Shown: positions 1-11,231 of the stretch, piece after piece
Layout of the letters: each line of letters starts with the position of its first letter
Numbering within the stretch: the stretch's first letter is position 1
Assembly: GCA_027579435.1 (NCBI GenBank)
Contig: JANBPK010000807.1
Span: 124,001 to 188,000, forward strand
DNA length: 64,000 nucleotides
DNA from: Candolleomyces eurysporus
Lineage: Eukaryota > Basidiomycota > Agaricomycetes > Agaricales > Psathyrellaceae
Direction of reading: 5' to 3'
The notes under the pieces: generated by a model
Seen by the model: the letters and a program-made list of their open reading frames with translations, nothing else
What the model was told of the DNA's origin: nothing
Database searches by the model: none
Made by a program: the position numbers and the translations under genes

Positions 1-3000
1 CGATCCTTGTACGACTTTACGAACGTACTGGCAACGTACTTGGTTTCGAGATGAGCCGGATCACGTTTGTTGACTTTGGAAAGGGGGAAAATGGAAACAG
101 ATAATTGGGAAACTTTGGCGATGGTTTCGGAGCCGTATATGGGCATTCTGCTGCACCGAAGCCGGTTCAAATATGCAATATGGGACCATCGGGCGATAGC
201 CTGTGCTCGAGCTTGGTACTGAGCGTACCGGCGGAAACCGGCAATAGTCCGAGAGTCCTTGGGCGGAGGATCTTCAAGAACGGCATTGAAATATGGCAAT
301 GAGGAGGTAGCTTCAAACTCTTGAATCTTTCCAGCTGCGACTTGAGAAGTTCGTTGCCGGTGTACGAACAGGAGATTGAGAACTTCCAGATTGACGGTCT
401 CTTCTTGATCCTCCAACCAACGTCTACGAATCAGCAGCTCCTTGATTTCGAAATCTGCGATAGCTGACTGTTGCATGGCGAACGACGTTACGATGGGTCG
501 AACTTCGAAAAGATCTGGGTGATTGCAGACCTTGCGCAACTGCATTAAAATGTTGGCAATCTTCTGATAGACGCCAGATTGGAGGTCGCTGCGGGTTTGG
601 GCACGGGACATGAACTCGTCATAAAGGAACCGCTGTCGCTTTGACAGCGGACAAAGGAGGAGGTGCTCGTATTTTTGGGGTAGCTCCTTCTCAACATCCC
701 GCTTGAGTCGACGGAGGAGGTAAGGGCGAAGGACGGTATGCAACTTAGACACCCGCTGTAGGGTTTCTTCGTCGAAAGTATGGCCCATCTCAATCGCCTT
801 CTCCAGGGGGTCTATAAGGAAAGGTTAGACACGATAAATTGCAATCCGATGACAAATAACACACTGGAGAACCAATCGCCAAATTCTTTAAGATTGGCGA
901 ACGTTGACCCTGACATCAGAAATTGCAAAAGTGCCCATAATTCCGTCAGGTTATTCTGCAGCGGCGTCCCCGTCAACAGCAGTCGTCGAAAGGAGCGAAA
1001 CATGAGCAAGATATTCCAGCGCTGCGATCGAAAGTTCTTGATCATGTGGGCCTCGTCCAGAATCATGTAGTACCATTGCTTTCGTTTGAAGATGTGCTGA
1101 TCCTTGCTGGCCAATGTATAGGACGTGATGCACACGTTGAAATGAAACTTGTCCATCCAACCTTGTCGCAGCTCCTTCCGACGCTTGGTTCCACCATGAT
1201 AGCTGAGAACCTGGAAACCGGGCAGAAACTTCTTGAATTCCATTTCCCAGTTCAACAGCACGCTGGTCGGCACCACCTATATACCCATGAGCNAAAAAAG
1301 GTCAACTCCGGAACAACTAAAGAGGGACAGCATGCTCACAATCAAATGGGGCCCCCAAATCCCTCGATCACAGGCGAGATGGGCTAACAGTGCGATGGTT
1401 TGAATAGNTTTTTCTGAGAGGATTGTCAGATAGTCATTTGATAATGCAGTTAGCAACGTACCCAAGACCCATTTCATCGGCCAGGATGCCATTGAGATTG
1501 TTGGTGTGCAGACTCGCGAGCCATTCCAAACCTGCTTGCTGATATGGGCGTAGCGACCCACGGAGAAGTAGCGGAGCAGTGACCGCTTTCGAAGAGTCCC
1601 ATTCGACAGGCGCAACAGCGTAGGGTTTGAGGTATGCAGATATCTGCCCTTCTTGCGGGCTCGTCTCCGCCTCGTCATCTGGTGCAGAAGGCTCCCTCTC
1701 CTCGTTCGGACCGACAACCTCATCAACCTCTTCCTGCACAACTGTCCCAGACTCTTCCAATTCAATGGGTTCGACAGCTTCACCTGAGCGACCAGGCGAA
1801 ACCGCCAAGGATCCCTCAGGCCCGACAAGTTCGAGATCAGGGGTTCCAGGTGGAGGGGACGACGATGTACCCCTAAACCCCCGATACGATTCGGCGAGAG
1901 AGGGCGAAGTGGCACCGGAGGATGCATAGTCCACCAAAGCCTGTTTCAAAGGTGAAACTTTGGGTGGCCGGATAGGGGAGGTTTCGGGGTCTGGTATCGT
2001 GAGGTCATCTAGTTCCGCGACGGATTCGTCATCATCGCCGTGGTCCTGTGGGGAAGATTCAGATCTCTCGTCGGTGGCGTCTAGAGCAGGTTGCGTAGGG
2101 TAGGGGTTTTCTTGTGATTTTCCTATCAGCAGTAGGTCTGAAGTGAGACCTGGCTCTTCACCGCCATCCTCTTCCTCTGACGACGTGCCACCTTCTACTT
2201 CATCCATCACGCTGACTGTTCGACCATCTTCCGTCTCATCGTCAAAAATATCCTCATCTGTTTCATCGTCCGAGTCGTCTCCCATGCCTGCTAACCGATC
2301 CGAGAGACTGGAGGCACGGCTTGACTGAATATCCCGTCTCAGGTCTTTCCGCTGAGTGACTAGAAGCTGGCCAGATTGGTCGAGGATGGCATCGAGGTGT
2401 TCATGCCCGCGCCGACGTTCCTCCTCTTCTTCCCTGAGCCGTTCTTGCTCACGAATATGCTATAGATGACCGTTCAGTTTCTTGCATCAACACGAGAGAA
2501 AAAGGAGGCGCTCACATAGACAGCACGTTTCCATTCATTTACAACCAACTTGACCGTCGACTTGGCCAAAGCCCTCAACCTCTTCTCCTCCTGAGCCCTA
2601 GACCTATCCTTCTTCGCTGCCTGCGCGTCCCAATGCGCTTGTATACGTAACGCGACTTGCCCAGCAACAAACCTCCCATGCGATAGTTTCTTGATCGACC
2701 GTGCCCTATAATGAGCACCTACCGCGTCAATGATCGCGTCCCAGACATCCTTTGACTCGCGTTTCGGAGGTTGATACGGAGGTGGAGGTTCATCTGTATT
2801 AAACTTGGTCCCGAAGAAAACGTCTGTCCCTGGTATGAATCGTTTTTGTCGTCGAAACTGTGCCTCCTGCTCTCGTATAGATGCCTCCTTTGCTATGGCT
2901 TGTTCTGTCTTTCCTGTGCGGTAATCAAAGGATGAAACTAGGTCGGCCAATGATGATCCAAATTTTGCAGGTTGAGGGCGCTGTAGGGGATTGGTGTAGC

Positions 3001-4332
3001 TGGGCATTGGCTTTCGGACCAGGAGTCTTATACGCTTGATGTTGTGCCTCGGCGTCTCAGGAGAGGCAGGTTACCTGAGGCTCCACTGGTTCTGGCGCCG
3101 TTACTGCCTTGCGTCGGGCTGGGGGGGTCGGTGGTGGATGATTAGCGGGACGATGTCTTAATGTCCTGCCCCCCANCAGATATCGATGCCGGTTCCGGTT
3201 TCGGGGGCTCCAGAGGCAATTGGACATCGGAGGGCACAATACTGGCTTCATCCGCCTTCCGTTTCTTCTTTTGCGTAGCTACCGGATGAGAGATAGCCTG
3301 GAGAGTTTCAGGATTGGTTATAGAGGAACGAGTCTTTTTCGAGCCATTTAATAGACAAGAGTGGGCGGACACGGACTCTGCTTCCTCCGGTAGATGAGGC
3401 GGAGTAAGAGAACGAATTGGAGGTGATGCAAGGAGAATGGTGGGTCGACGAGGTATCTTTTTCGGTGGTGAGGGACGGGGGCGAGGTCTCGGATTGACAA
3501 TAACCGAATGCTCAGTTGGAGCATCATCATCAACCAGTGTTGCTTTCTCCTTTCCTTTGCTTGACGAGTTTGCGATCGAAAGGAGGTTCAAGATCTCTTG
3601 AGTTGAGCGTCGATTGTGGGCTCCTTTTGCCTTGGATGTTTTTATAGTTGGCGGGGCGGAAAGGGAAGGGGAAGTAGTACTACCAATGATCTTCTTCCTC
3701 TCATTGGCTGTGCGACGTGTTTGACGAGTTGATGGGCCCGCAGTGGGCTCCGCGACGCGAAGCAAATCCAAGTCCATCTTGAACTGAGAAACGGTTAGGC
3801 AAAGTCGCGAATATAATGGAGAAGCACTGACATCTCGGAAAACCTCACTATCATCGTTCTTGACAGCCTGGAAAGACATGAGATTCTAAGATGTTCATGG
3901 AACAAACTACAACGCACGAGAGGATCATATCCTAGCATATTTTTCCAGTTATGCATATGAAACTTTTCGCGCACCTGCACTCATAAGAAACCATGAATAA
4001 GGGAGAAACCAAGCATAAGAGAGGAACATACCAAGTCGTCGTGCCTGTCAAAAATCTGATCCAACTCGATTTGCTTCTGCACCAACAACCTATTCCGCTC
4101 GTCCTCGACCATCTCCTCCGTAACCTCAACGATACTGGGAGCCCTCGCAGACCGTCCGGACGATTNCCCCCGCAGCACTCCTCGTAGTCCTACGCCCATT
4201 CGCTGGATACGTTCCATCGAGTTCGCCTACGGACACAGAGCCGCTCGCACGCGTACTCCGTCGCGTACTCATCACCGAACTCAAAACCGAGCTTGACGCC
4301 ACGGAATCGGCATAACCTCCTCTCGAAGACAT
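1..4332 (-). CDS. SWR1: SWR1 chromatin-remodelling ATPase (partial, 3' end outside window)
   Basis: Swr1 is the catalytic ATPase of the SWR complex, which swaps H2A for H2A.Z in nucleosomes. Start is ATG at 4332 ([10 protein letters not shown]). Seen in order: a low-complexity N-terminus; an HSA domain at about 2770-2510 ([17 protein letters not shown], basic, ending in [10 protein letters not shown]), which in this family binds actin/Arp4; a long acidic stretch at about 2290-1640; then the Snf2 ATPase with [12 protein letters not shown], the Walker A motif DEMGLGKT split by an intron near 1460-1410, the DEAH box [10 protein letters not shown] near 1050, [11 protein letters not shown] near 960, and [17 protein letters not shown] near 730-680. 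The sequence then runs into the long Swr1/INO80-type insertion and stops at base 1, so helicase lobe 2 is missing. Ns at 4166 and 3176 mark apparent frame breaks; the one at 1408 falls in the Walker A exon. Domain order separates it from INO80 and ISWI. Confidence 0.93.
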
Positions 4333-5045
4333 GCAACGTTCAGTTGAGACGCTTCAGCAACGTCGAACCGCCCCAAGGCTGCGAAGTCTCCGAGATGGAC
4401 TCGGTTCTTGGATTTGGGAGGTAGGCCCCGAACGCTCGATCTTCAGCGAGGCCAGCCAAATTCTGGACGGTTCGCCTTGATTCTTGGATCAAACGAAAGC
4501 CAGGACGCCGGAGATGTCGCGTGTAGCCTGTATCAGGGGAATGCCTGCAGCGTTGGGTGGGCGTATGTGATTGAATCTGTCGAGGGCCATGGCGTTTTCC
4601 TGGTTCGCGATATCCCCTTTGTTTGGCTCCCGCAAATAGCATGGGCGGAGTCAACGCGCCGCACGCCGTCGCACGGTTCAGCAATTCGGAAAGGGTCCCT
4701 TCGGGGCACTGCTGGATATAGAATATGCCATTTCACCAGTGAAATTCGGTTTCTAGGTGGTGGTACATGTTATGATTATAGTAGATCGAAAGCGAGAAGA
4801 GCGCAAACGAGAGCGGTCTACAAATATAAAATAAAGTACCGATAGCAACATACAACAGTTCAAAGCATGGGTATGCAGGTTTAGTCCTTACAGTCATTGG
4901 AGCATAGTCGTCAACATTTTCATACAAAGGTGGTGGTGGTGCGTTTGTTATTGTCGTTGGTAGATCATGCATGGAAATTCCTAGGTGCTGAGCGGTGTGT
5001 TGGTATGCAAACGGTCGCAGCCAGCTCGGAGGCTGAGCCGCATGG
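4333..5045. other. intergenic: SWR1 upstream region / PKA 3' flank
   Basis: About 0.7 kb between the SWR1 start and the PKA stop, both on the minus strand. Open frames exist on both strands here but none resembles a known protein or shows splice-like structure. It probably holds the SWR1 promoter and the PKA 3' UTR. I see no clear regulatory motif. Confidence 0.5.
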
Positions 5046-6543
5046 CTATAGTAGCGTAGGGCTCGTGTATTCGAAGTCGGGGAACGCAGTGCCATAGAGA
5101 TCCGGCTGAGCCAAGCCATACGTGGCAGCGACATTATCCTCAGGGTAGTTATCAAACCTGGGTATCAAGGTCAGAAACGCGGGCGCGGAAAGCTGAATCG
5201 GCGAAGAGACTTACGCGCTCGCATCTCCGTCACCAGCTATCCGTGGTAGGTACGGAGCAGTAATCTCCCTTTTCGACAACCTCTCCCAGTCTACCTCTCG
5301 GAACCACGGGTGTGCGAACACGTCGCCGGCACCGTGGTGCATGTTACCATATCTTCTGGAAGGATCGGGTTCCATGAGCTTGAGAATGAGATCTGTAGCA
5401 TTCTCATTGAATGCGGCTGGCCATCGGATGAATCTCGGTCCTTGCATAATCTTCTCATACAACGCGAGATGGTTAGGCTCTGCCTGGTGGTATGGGGGCA
5501 AGCCGGAAAGCATTTCGAATATGAGGACGCCGAGCGCATACCAGTCGACACTCTTGTTGTATCTTGACTGACTGACAATCTGTCAAGGTATCAATATCAA
5601 TATCATCCCTTTGATGATGATGGAAAGGGGCTGTCAAACGTACCTCGGGTGCAAGGTAATCAGGCGTTCCACATAACGTCCACGTCGTGGTTGCGCAGTG
5701 TTTGGCAAAGCCAAAGTCTGCTATCTTTATGTGCCCGTCGGAATTGAGGAGGATGTTCTCTGGCTTGAGGTCTCGATATACAATGTCGAGTTGGTGGAGG
5801 TAGTTGAGCGCAAGGGCGACCTCTGCAGCGTAGAATTTGGCTACAGGGTCTGGGAAACGCTGGAGGTTGATTCAGCCCCACCGAAAAGGCCTCAGAATGA
5901 GCGAAGAACTCACATTGGATCTCCGTAGGAGCGTGAAGAGCTCGCCCCCAGGAACGAAGTCCATCACCATATAGAGATTTCCGCAGTCCTGGAAAGATCC
6001 CCAGAGGTTGATGATAAACGAGTGTTGCACGGATTCCAGCATCTTCATTTCGTTATTAGTATGCTCGACCTGCTTCATCCTGACAATCCGCTCCTTGTTC
6101 AACACCTTGATAGCGTAGAAACGAAGGTTATGTTTACTCCGCGCTAAACCTCCAGGATCAGCCCAATTCCCCACCCTCCGATATCGTCACGTACCAAGAT
6201 GTACACGCCCAAAACTCCCTGTACCAAGCGTTCGTTGGATGAGAAAGTCGTTCAGACGATAGCTTCCCTTGAGGCGCGACGTCTTGCGGGTAATGGGGAG
6301 CAAAGACATTTGCGGTGCATCGACTGCTGAGTCCATCTTGTCCGAATCCCCCAGACTTGCAGATGTTCTGTCGGTCGATATTGACGCTCTATAGTCGTAG
6401 GTCGCCGCCAGGGATGATATACTGGGGGTCTCGGAGGCAGGTGGTGATGGGGGTAGACCAGCTACCGCCATGTTCATCTTGCCGTTATTATGATGGTGCC
6501 CGCCAATGTGTGCCGTGAACTTCGTGGCCATGCGTTTGATCAT
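5046..6543 (-). CDS. cAMP-dependent protein kinase (PKA) catalytic subunit
   Basis: AGC-family Ser/Thr kinase, released from its regulatory subunit by cAMP. Start taken at ATG 6543 (MIKRMATKF). A Ser/Thr-rich N-terminal extension with a short His run precedes the kinase domain. Visible motifs: glycine loop [11 protein letters not shown] (about 6210), YAIKVLNK (about 6115), hinge [10 protein letters not shown], catalytic loop YRDLKPEN (about 5770), DFG followed by the PKA-type activation segment [14 protein letters not shown] (about 5690), and [12 protein letters not shown]. The last intron (about 5217 to 5157) joins phase-correctly to an exon encoding FDNYPEDN and [12 protein letters not shown], stop at 5046. 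The FDNYPEDN segment and the terminal F-x-x-F are the PKA C-tail, which separates it from Sch9 or PKC. At least four introns. Confidence 0.93.
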
Positions 6544-7109
6544 GAAATGCAAGAAAGTAGGGCTAGACGAAGGGTGTTGAAGGGAAGAAAATGGCCACGA
6601 TGACAGTCAGCGAGGAAACGGAATTTTAAGTTGAAAGGACGGGCTATTGTCCGAATAATCGAAATCTGATGATTACACGGCCCCAAACAAGCCGATCTAC
6701 CTTCACCATCACTTGATCACCTAACAAGGAGACTGTCCTCCTGAGCACAATGGACTCCCACTCTGGAACAAAGACCAGCGACGCACCATCGTAGAATCCT
6801 CACGATGAGCTCAGTTTTCATAGCAACGTAAGTCGTCTACTAAATATCTAAACTTCTCCACAGGAACGGCGGGGTCACTACGACCTGGGGCGATGACTGC
6901 AGCCACCGAAAGGTCCGGGTTCAATCCCACCATTCAAACCGCCTGTCAAGCGGAGCGTCTTAACACCGATGGGCGATTGATCACAATCGCTGATGGTACG
7001 ACTCGGTGGTGTCCTCGTTGACCTTCGAAGCGCGCAAGGCAGGGCCAGAGGCAAGCCTCGAGGCGTTCCTTCGGACACCGCCCCAGCTAATCGAGGGAAA
7101 GCGATAAAA
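6544..7109. other. intergenic: PKA promoter side
   Basis: About 0.57 kb between the PKA start and the end of the SETD6-like gene, both minus strand. It should carry the PKA 5' leader and promoter. A tRNA B-box-like string near 6915 was checked and does not form a T-arm. Nothing else recognisable. Confidence 0.45.
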
Positions 7110-9079
7110 TTATCGTGATGGTTGAGCGCGTCCAAGAGCTTCTACGAGATCTTTCCAGCTCGCTTCGCAGCTGCTCAAAATGAGGCTCTCGTTCAATGCA
7201 AGGAGCAGGGAATATCTGGTGCGTTTCTTCCGGATGTCCGGAGACTGATGATTTGAGAATGAGAATGAGAACTTTCCTTCCGCGAAGAGGAAAAGGCGAC
7301 GTACGTCCAAGCGGTCGGCAAGATCTTCTATACCTCCGTGACCCCTTCGTCCTGTGTTTGCCTGTCGTGTGCAACAAACTGTCACCAACAGTGTATACGC
7401 ATGCTTGAGGACATCGATATAACCACCCTCGATACTGCTTAACAGTTGGCCTAGCATTTGGTAGCCAAAGGTATCTTCGTCGTCATCGAGGTCGTCAACC
7501 TGATTCTCCAAGGCGATGTGGAGACCGTGTAGCGATTGCAACGCGTGTCGGGATTCCGCTTCGTCCAACAAGGATGCGACTTGCTTTGTTTGGAGCCCAG
7601 AGATAGTCAGAATTAGAACCCATAATTGAACGCTGACTTGTCCGTCCGCGTTGATGAAGAATGCGGTTTCCTTGGAGGAAGCCGACGACAGGCTTAGTAG
7701 ACGGGTCGAATCATCGAAACCATCCATAAATTCAGAATCGTCACGGTATCCGCCCCATGTTTGTAGAATGGTGCTTCGAAGCGGTTCAGTGGTGCATTCC
7801 AGCGTGTCAAGTATTTCGTCCACCGTCCATGTTAAGGTATCGTTGTCATTCGCTTCCAGTACGAATCCATGCTGACAGAGAAGTTCAGCATTGGATAGCG
7901 TCTCCCCATACGTGTTGTACACCTCGCTGAGAGGAGGTATCGAGGTGTTGGCAACCATTTCGTAGTCTGGGTCGAGTGCGTCTGATTTGCTTCCAGTTCG
8001 CGGTTGCCTACCCTCTTCATTACCGTCATGAGGGCATTCGTCAACTGAGCCACATTCAGGACAGACGTCATGCTCGCTCTTCGAATCATCATGAGCGAAA
8101 GGAACCATATGTATCGCTCCACGGAACTAACTGACCTCGAGATGGACGTGGTTCTCTTGAACATGATTGAATCTGGGTTGGAGCAATTGAGTCAACAGAT
8201 ACATTTGGAGGGTACTTGACTCACGCATCGGCTACTGGTACCATCGCAAGTCCATGAAATGCATCAACCAGGAAAGCCCTCGAAGACACAAGGCAGTAAG
8301 CACGCAAGAACCCGTTGAACCCGATGTGGTCTGAGCCTTCACCAACATGGGTACATAGCAAGGGTTGTACGACCGAGTCAAAGTATTTCTGAAGATCTTC
8401 CTAACACGAAATGTCAACACGGCGAGATCGCGATATGATGCAAGCAAACACTTACGGAACTGAGACAATTGTTCTGAGTCAATATCTTATCCGCTTCGGT
8501 CCCTCCCAGCCATTGCAATGCATCTTCCATGTCGCCCACGTCCTCCAGATCAAGGTCAGGTCGACTATCTGGGTTATTTACCCAGAGTTCCCAACATAAT
8601 GGAAGGTCGATCTTTTCGGGAAGACTCTGAAGATATCCGTACCAGTTCGATCTCGGGCCAAGAATACTGCCAGGCTGTGTGAGCTTTCCTATCATGCCCG
8701 GAAAGCAAACGGACTCGGTGGCTCACAGCTCAGAGTACAGAGCCAGGGATAACACGAGCTGTGCTTCGGAGCCCACGAACGCAGGAGTTATGAATTCTGA
8801 TAGAGAACATGATCGAGCGGATAACACCGCCGATTTAGGTATCTTGACGACTGAATTTCCAGGTGAAGTTAGCTTTTGCCTGATAACAGAGGAGGTATCG
8901 CCGCACTACACTTTTATTGCCTTACCTGTTTCGTTGGCCGGTATGTCGTGTTCCAAGTCTCCAGTGAACACACCAATATCGTCATTGGAGTCAGGTAGAA
9001 GTTTCAGATGGGGATCAATGGCAATTCCACGATCCCTACACCATTCAAGGAGAATATCGATTCGGTTTTGTGTCGGCAT
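7110..9079 (-). CDS. SET-domain protein lysine methyltransferase, SETD6/Rkm-like
   Basis: Predicted SAM-dependent protein lysine methyltransferase of the SETD6/Rkm (Rubisco-LSMT-like) class, whose members methylate ribosomal or chromatin-associated proteins. Start is ATG at 9079 (MPTQNRIDILLEWCRDRGI), the usual family opening. Then an exon with GPRSNWYGYLQSLPEKIDLP (about 8655-8590) and LGGTEADKILTQNN; then FLVDAFHGLAMVPVADAFNH with the SET NH motif near 8165; then VPFAHDD and YNTYGETLSNAELLCQHGFV (about 7920), the SET signature that ends the catalytic domain; then a helical C-terminal substrate-binding-like region to about 7110. Several short introns. The last two exons are uncertain: splice choices near 7390 and 7320 change the final 20-40 residues. 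It is divergent from the COX14-like gene, about 200 bases away. Confidence 0.8.
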
Positions 9080-9282
9080 AGGTGATCTTGGAAGAGTTGT
9101 AGAAAAGGGAAAACGATTTAGAAATTCAATTTTCTTGAAGGCCCCCCCCCGTCCTCGAAGCTTGGCTTTGATTGCTCCAACCTTTGCATCATAATAATTG
9201 TAAACAAAGATTCGCGGTGACCGTTTCCGTTCGGCCACCATGCTCGCGTCTGTTCACCGTCGAAATTTGTTACAGGACAGCT
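9080..9282. promoter_or_regulatory. bidirectional promoter, SETD6-like / COX14-like
   Basis: About 203 bases separate the two divergent start codons, so both promoters and 5' leaders must fit here. It contains a C run (about 9140-9150 on the plus strand). An open frame crosses the whole interval on the minus strand, which is why an upstream in-frame ATG at 9241 was considered and rejected. Confidence 0.5.
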
Positions 9283-9721
9283 ATGGGACGTCTCGGTATT
9301 CTCGACTACCTCCATCGAGCGGTCGTATACACCTGCGTTGGTGTGTCTATCTGGGGAATTGGAATGGGTATTGCTGTGCACCGGGATACCCTTCGGAGAG
9401 GCAGAGGTGTGTAGCGGTCATATGCGGAACACCATTACTTGCTAACAGCTTGGATTACTCGCTCCACAGAGGTATGACAGAGTCTTTGGAAGTATGTTCA
9501 AGAATGCAGTTTGCTGAATTGCTCCGAAACTCAGGTCCTTGCGCAACGTGAAGCTCTTGGTCTTTCACTCGAACCTCCACCAAAAGTGACGGTGCGTGGA
9601 GTGCAACTATACCTCTTGGCACTTGAATTCTCATTCCAGGTGCTCATAGGAGGAGCAAAAGGAACAAGCCTTGGCAGAGCTTGCACAGGCTGCCATCGCG
9701 AGCCACCGATCATCATCATAA
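9283..9721 (+). CDS. COX14: small single-TM mitochondrial protein, COX14-like
   Basis: Cox14 is a short inner-membrane factor that couples Cox1 synthesis to cytochrome oxidase assembly. Four exons reconstruct a protein of 88 residues: 9283-9406, a 20-base exon 9472-9491, 9535-9585 and 9650-9721 (stop TAA). Exon 1 gives MGRLGILDYLHRAVVYTCVG and IWGIGMGIAVHRDTLRRGR: a short head with the L-H-R motif, one TM helix, and a basic R/HRD end, matching the Cox14 layout. The C-terminus is a charged amphipathic helix rich in E, Q and A (EEQKEQALAELAQAA). Phases agree at all three introns. The overall pattern supports COX14, but the family is short and divergent, so another small mitochondrial assembly factor is possible. 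Confidence 0.6.
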
Positions 9722-10079
9722 CTGCAGTATATTAATGACACCCGTTATCCAGTACCAGGCCGCTACAGCTATAGTCTTCCAATACTATTACATTCTTTAA
9801 GCTAACTTCGACACGCTTCCGGCCGTGAGTCTTTACACACTTCGCGACTGATCTAATTGTGTTGTACTATGATACATGACGAGCTGGGTATATGAGCAGG
9901 GAGATGATGCAGGATTAGTGGCATGTGTTCGGTACTTTGACGGGGTGGTAATTTAAAAAGGAGCTGAGTTTGTTGAATGATAAAACGAATCTTGTCCGAA
10001 ACCAAAAAGTGCTTGAAAAGGAGTCGAGCTTGGGGTATGATGGAACGAATCTTGTAGTGCTTGATAGGGGACGAGGCTT
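9722..10079. other. intergenic, convergent 3' ends
   Basis: About 360 bases between the convergent COX14-like and GNAT genes. It shows small imperfect direct repeats (around 9955-10065, two similar stretches with GATGGAACGAATCTTG-like and AAAAGGAGTCGAGCTTG-like strings). It presumably holds both 3' UTRs. No gene seen. Confidence 0.4.
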
Positions 10080-11231
10080 TTACCAATGGCCTTGCTGAAC
10101 AAAGCGCCTGTCGAAACCAATCTCAAGCCAGCGCTCTGCGCCTGGGACTGCCGGCTTGCTCTTGTCGAGACCAACGAACCCAACACGGTTGTAAACCTTT
10201 GCAGCAGGGTTGCCATTGCCAACGAACAATGCAACTTGTTCCTTGGGATCCGTGGAGTATAGAAGACTGAAGGACATGGTCAGTAATGTTGTTATTGCCG
10301 ATAGCTGACGGACGAACTTTTTGCACACTAGGCGCACCAACCGCTCAGCGCAACCAAGCCTTCTCCACTGAGGGTTTGTATAGACCTTCGTGATAGTTGC
10401 GACCTTGTTGGAGTTCCTGGTATAGGCAACGATCGATGCAATTTCTTTAGGACCTTCACCACGCTGAATCCGGTGGACCCAGACGAGACCGCTGGCGACT
10501 AACAATTCGGCCTCGTGTCGGCCCTGCTTAGGCGTTAACACGAAAGGTTCCTTCACATAATGGTCAGTATGTATAAAGAGTGTGATCGAAGAGCAACATA
10601 CTGATTCTGCCGCGAACATCTCGCACAACTTCCCGATAGCGGGAATATCCTCTTGTGTAGCAAGGCAAAGGTCGTATTGGATATCGGTGAGCAATGTCTT
10701 CTGTCGAGGTAGGACGAGGTTCCGTTTCGATAAGAAGGAGAAGGTCGAGTCATAGTAAGGTGCTGAGTACGCCTCGATATTGGTCCGCTGGCTCCAGGTG
10801 GCGGAAAACTTTTCAGCCACTCGGTCAACGGCGAAGACGGAGTATACACGCTTCCATTGGATGCAGGTGTCCAAGGCTTCGCAAATGGCCTGCATCGCGT
10901 AGTCTACCTCGTCGTCTTTGAGGTCTTCCCTAGCCTTTGTCGTGAAGATGAAGATGGGGTAGCGACCCATCATTCCCATCGTACAAGAGACGATGTACTC
11001 GACCTCCGTTCGAGCGGGGGAGTCGTAGCACACGAGCCAGAGGTACTCATTGCTGACGATGCCTCTCTGCTCTTCGTCGCGGCGTTTGAGGAAAATGGGG
11101 AGGATGATGTTGGCCTTTGCAGCGTTGGCATCCAAGACGGCAAGGGCCTTCTGGGGGAAGTCCTTGGTCGACTTGACAATCTGAACGTCGAAGGAAGGTT
11201 TTGGAGAAGTGTTGAGGTTAAGGCCAGGCAT
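10080..11231 (-). CDS. GNAT-family N-acetyltransferase
   Basis: Predicted acetyl-CoA-dependent N-acetyltransferase; substrate unknown. Start is ATG at 11231 (MPGLNLNTSPKPSF); an upstream in-frame extension is rejected as 5' leader. About 383 codons are open, including a stretch at about 10605-10555 with GTATGT at one end and an AG at the other that is probably a 51-base in-frame intron. GNAT features sit in the C-terminal half: a strand with EIASIVAYTRN, then KVYTNPQWRRLGCAERLVR, whose R-R-L-G-C-A is the acetyl-CoA pyrophosphate-binding loop (Q/RxxGxG/A), and finally VALFVGNGNPAAKVYNRVGF, the typical last strand-helix pair. The N-terminal half looks like a second, decayed GNAT-like fold. Stand-alone gene. 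Confidence 0.8.
   Translation of the reverse strand: MPGLNLNTSPKPSFDVQIVKSTKDFPQKALAVLDANAAKANIILPIFLKRRDEEQRGIVSNEYLWLVCYDSPARTEVEYIVSCTMGMMGRYPIFIFTTKAREDLKDDEVDYAMQAICEALDTCIQWKRVYSVFAVDRVAEKFSATWSQRTNIEAYSAPYYDSTFSFLSKRNLVLPRQKTLLTDIQYDLCLATQEDIPAIGKLCEMFAAESVCCSSITLFIHTDHYVKEPFVLTPKQGRHEAELLVASGLVWVHRIQRGEGPKEIASIVAYTRNSNKVATITKVYTNPQWRRLGCAERLVRLVCKKFVRQLSAITTLLTMSFSLLYSTDPKEQVALFVGNGNPAAKVYNRVGFVGLDKSKPAVPGAERWLEIGFDRRFVQQGHW

Noticed and set aside
6895..6960. tRNA B-box-like string GGTTCAATCCC
   Set aside because: The flanks do not pair into a T-arm and no A-box or acceptor stem is present.
9080..9241. Upstream ATG at 9,241 as the SETD6-like start
   Set aside because: The extra residues are basic and unlike the family; MPTQNRIDILLEW at 9,079 is the family opening, and the extension would fill the shared promoter.
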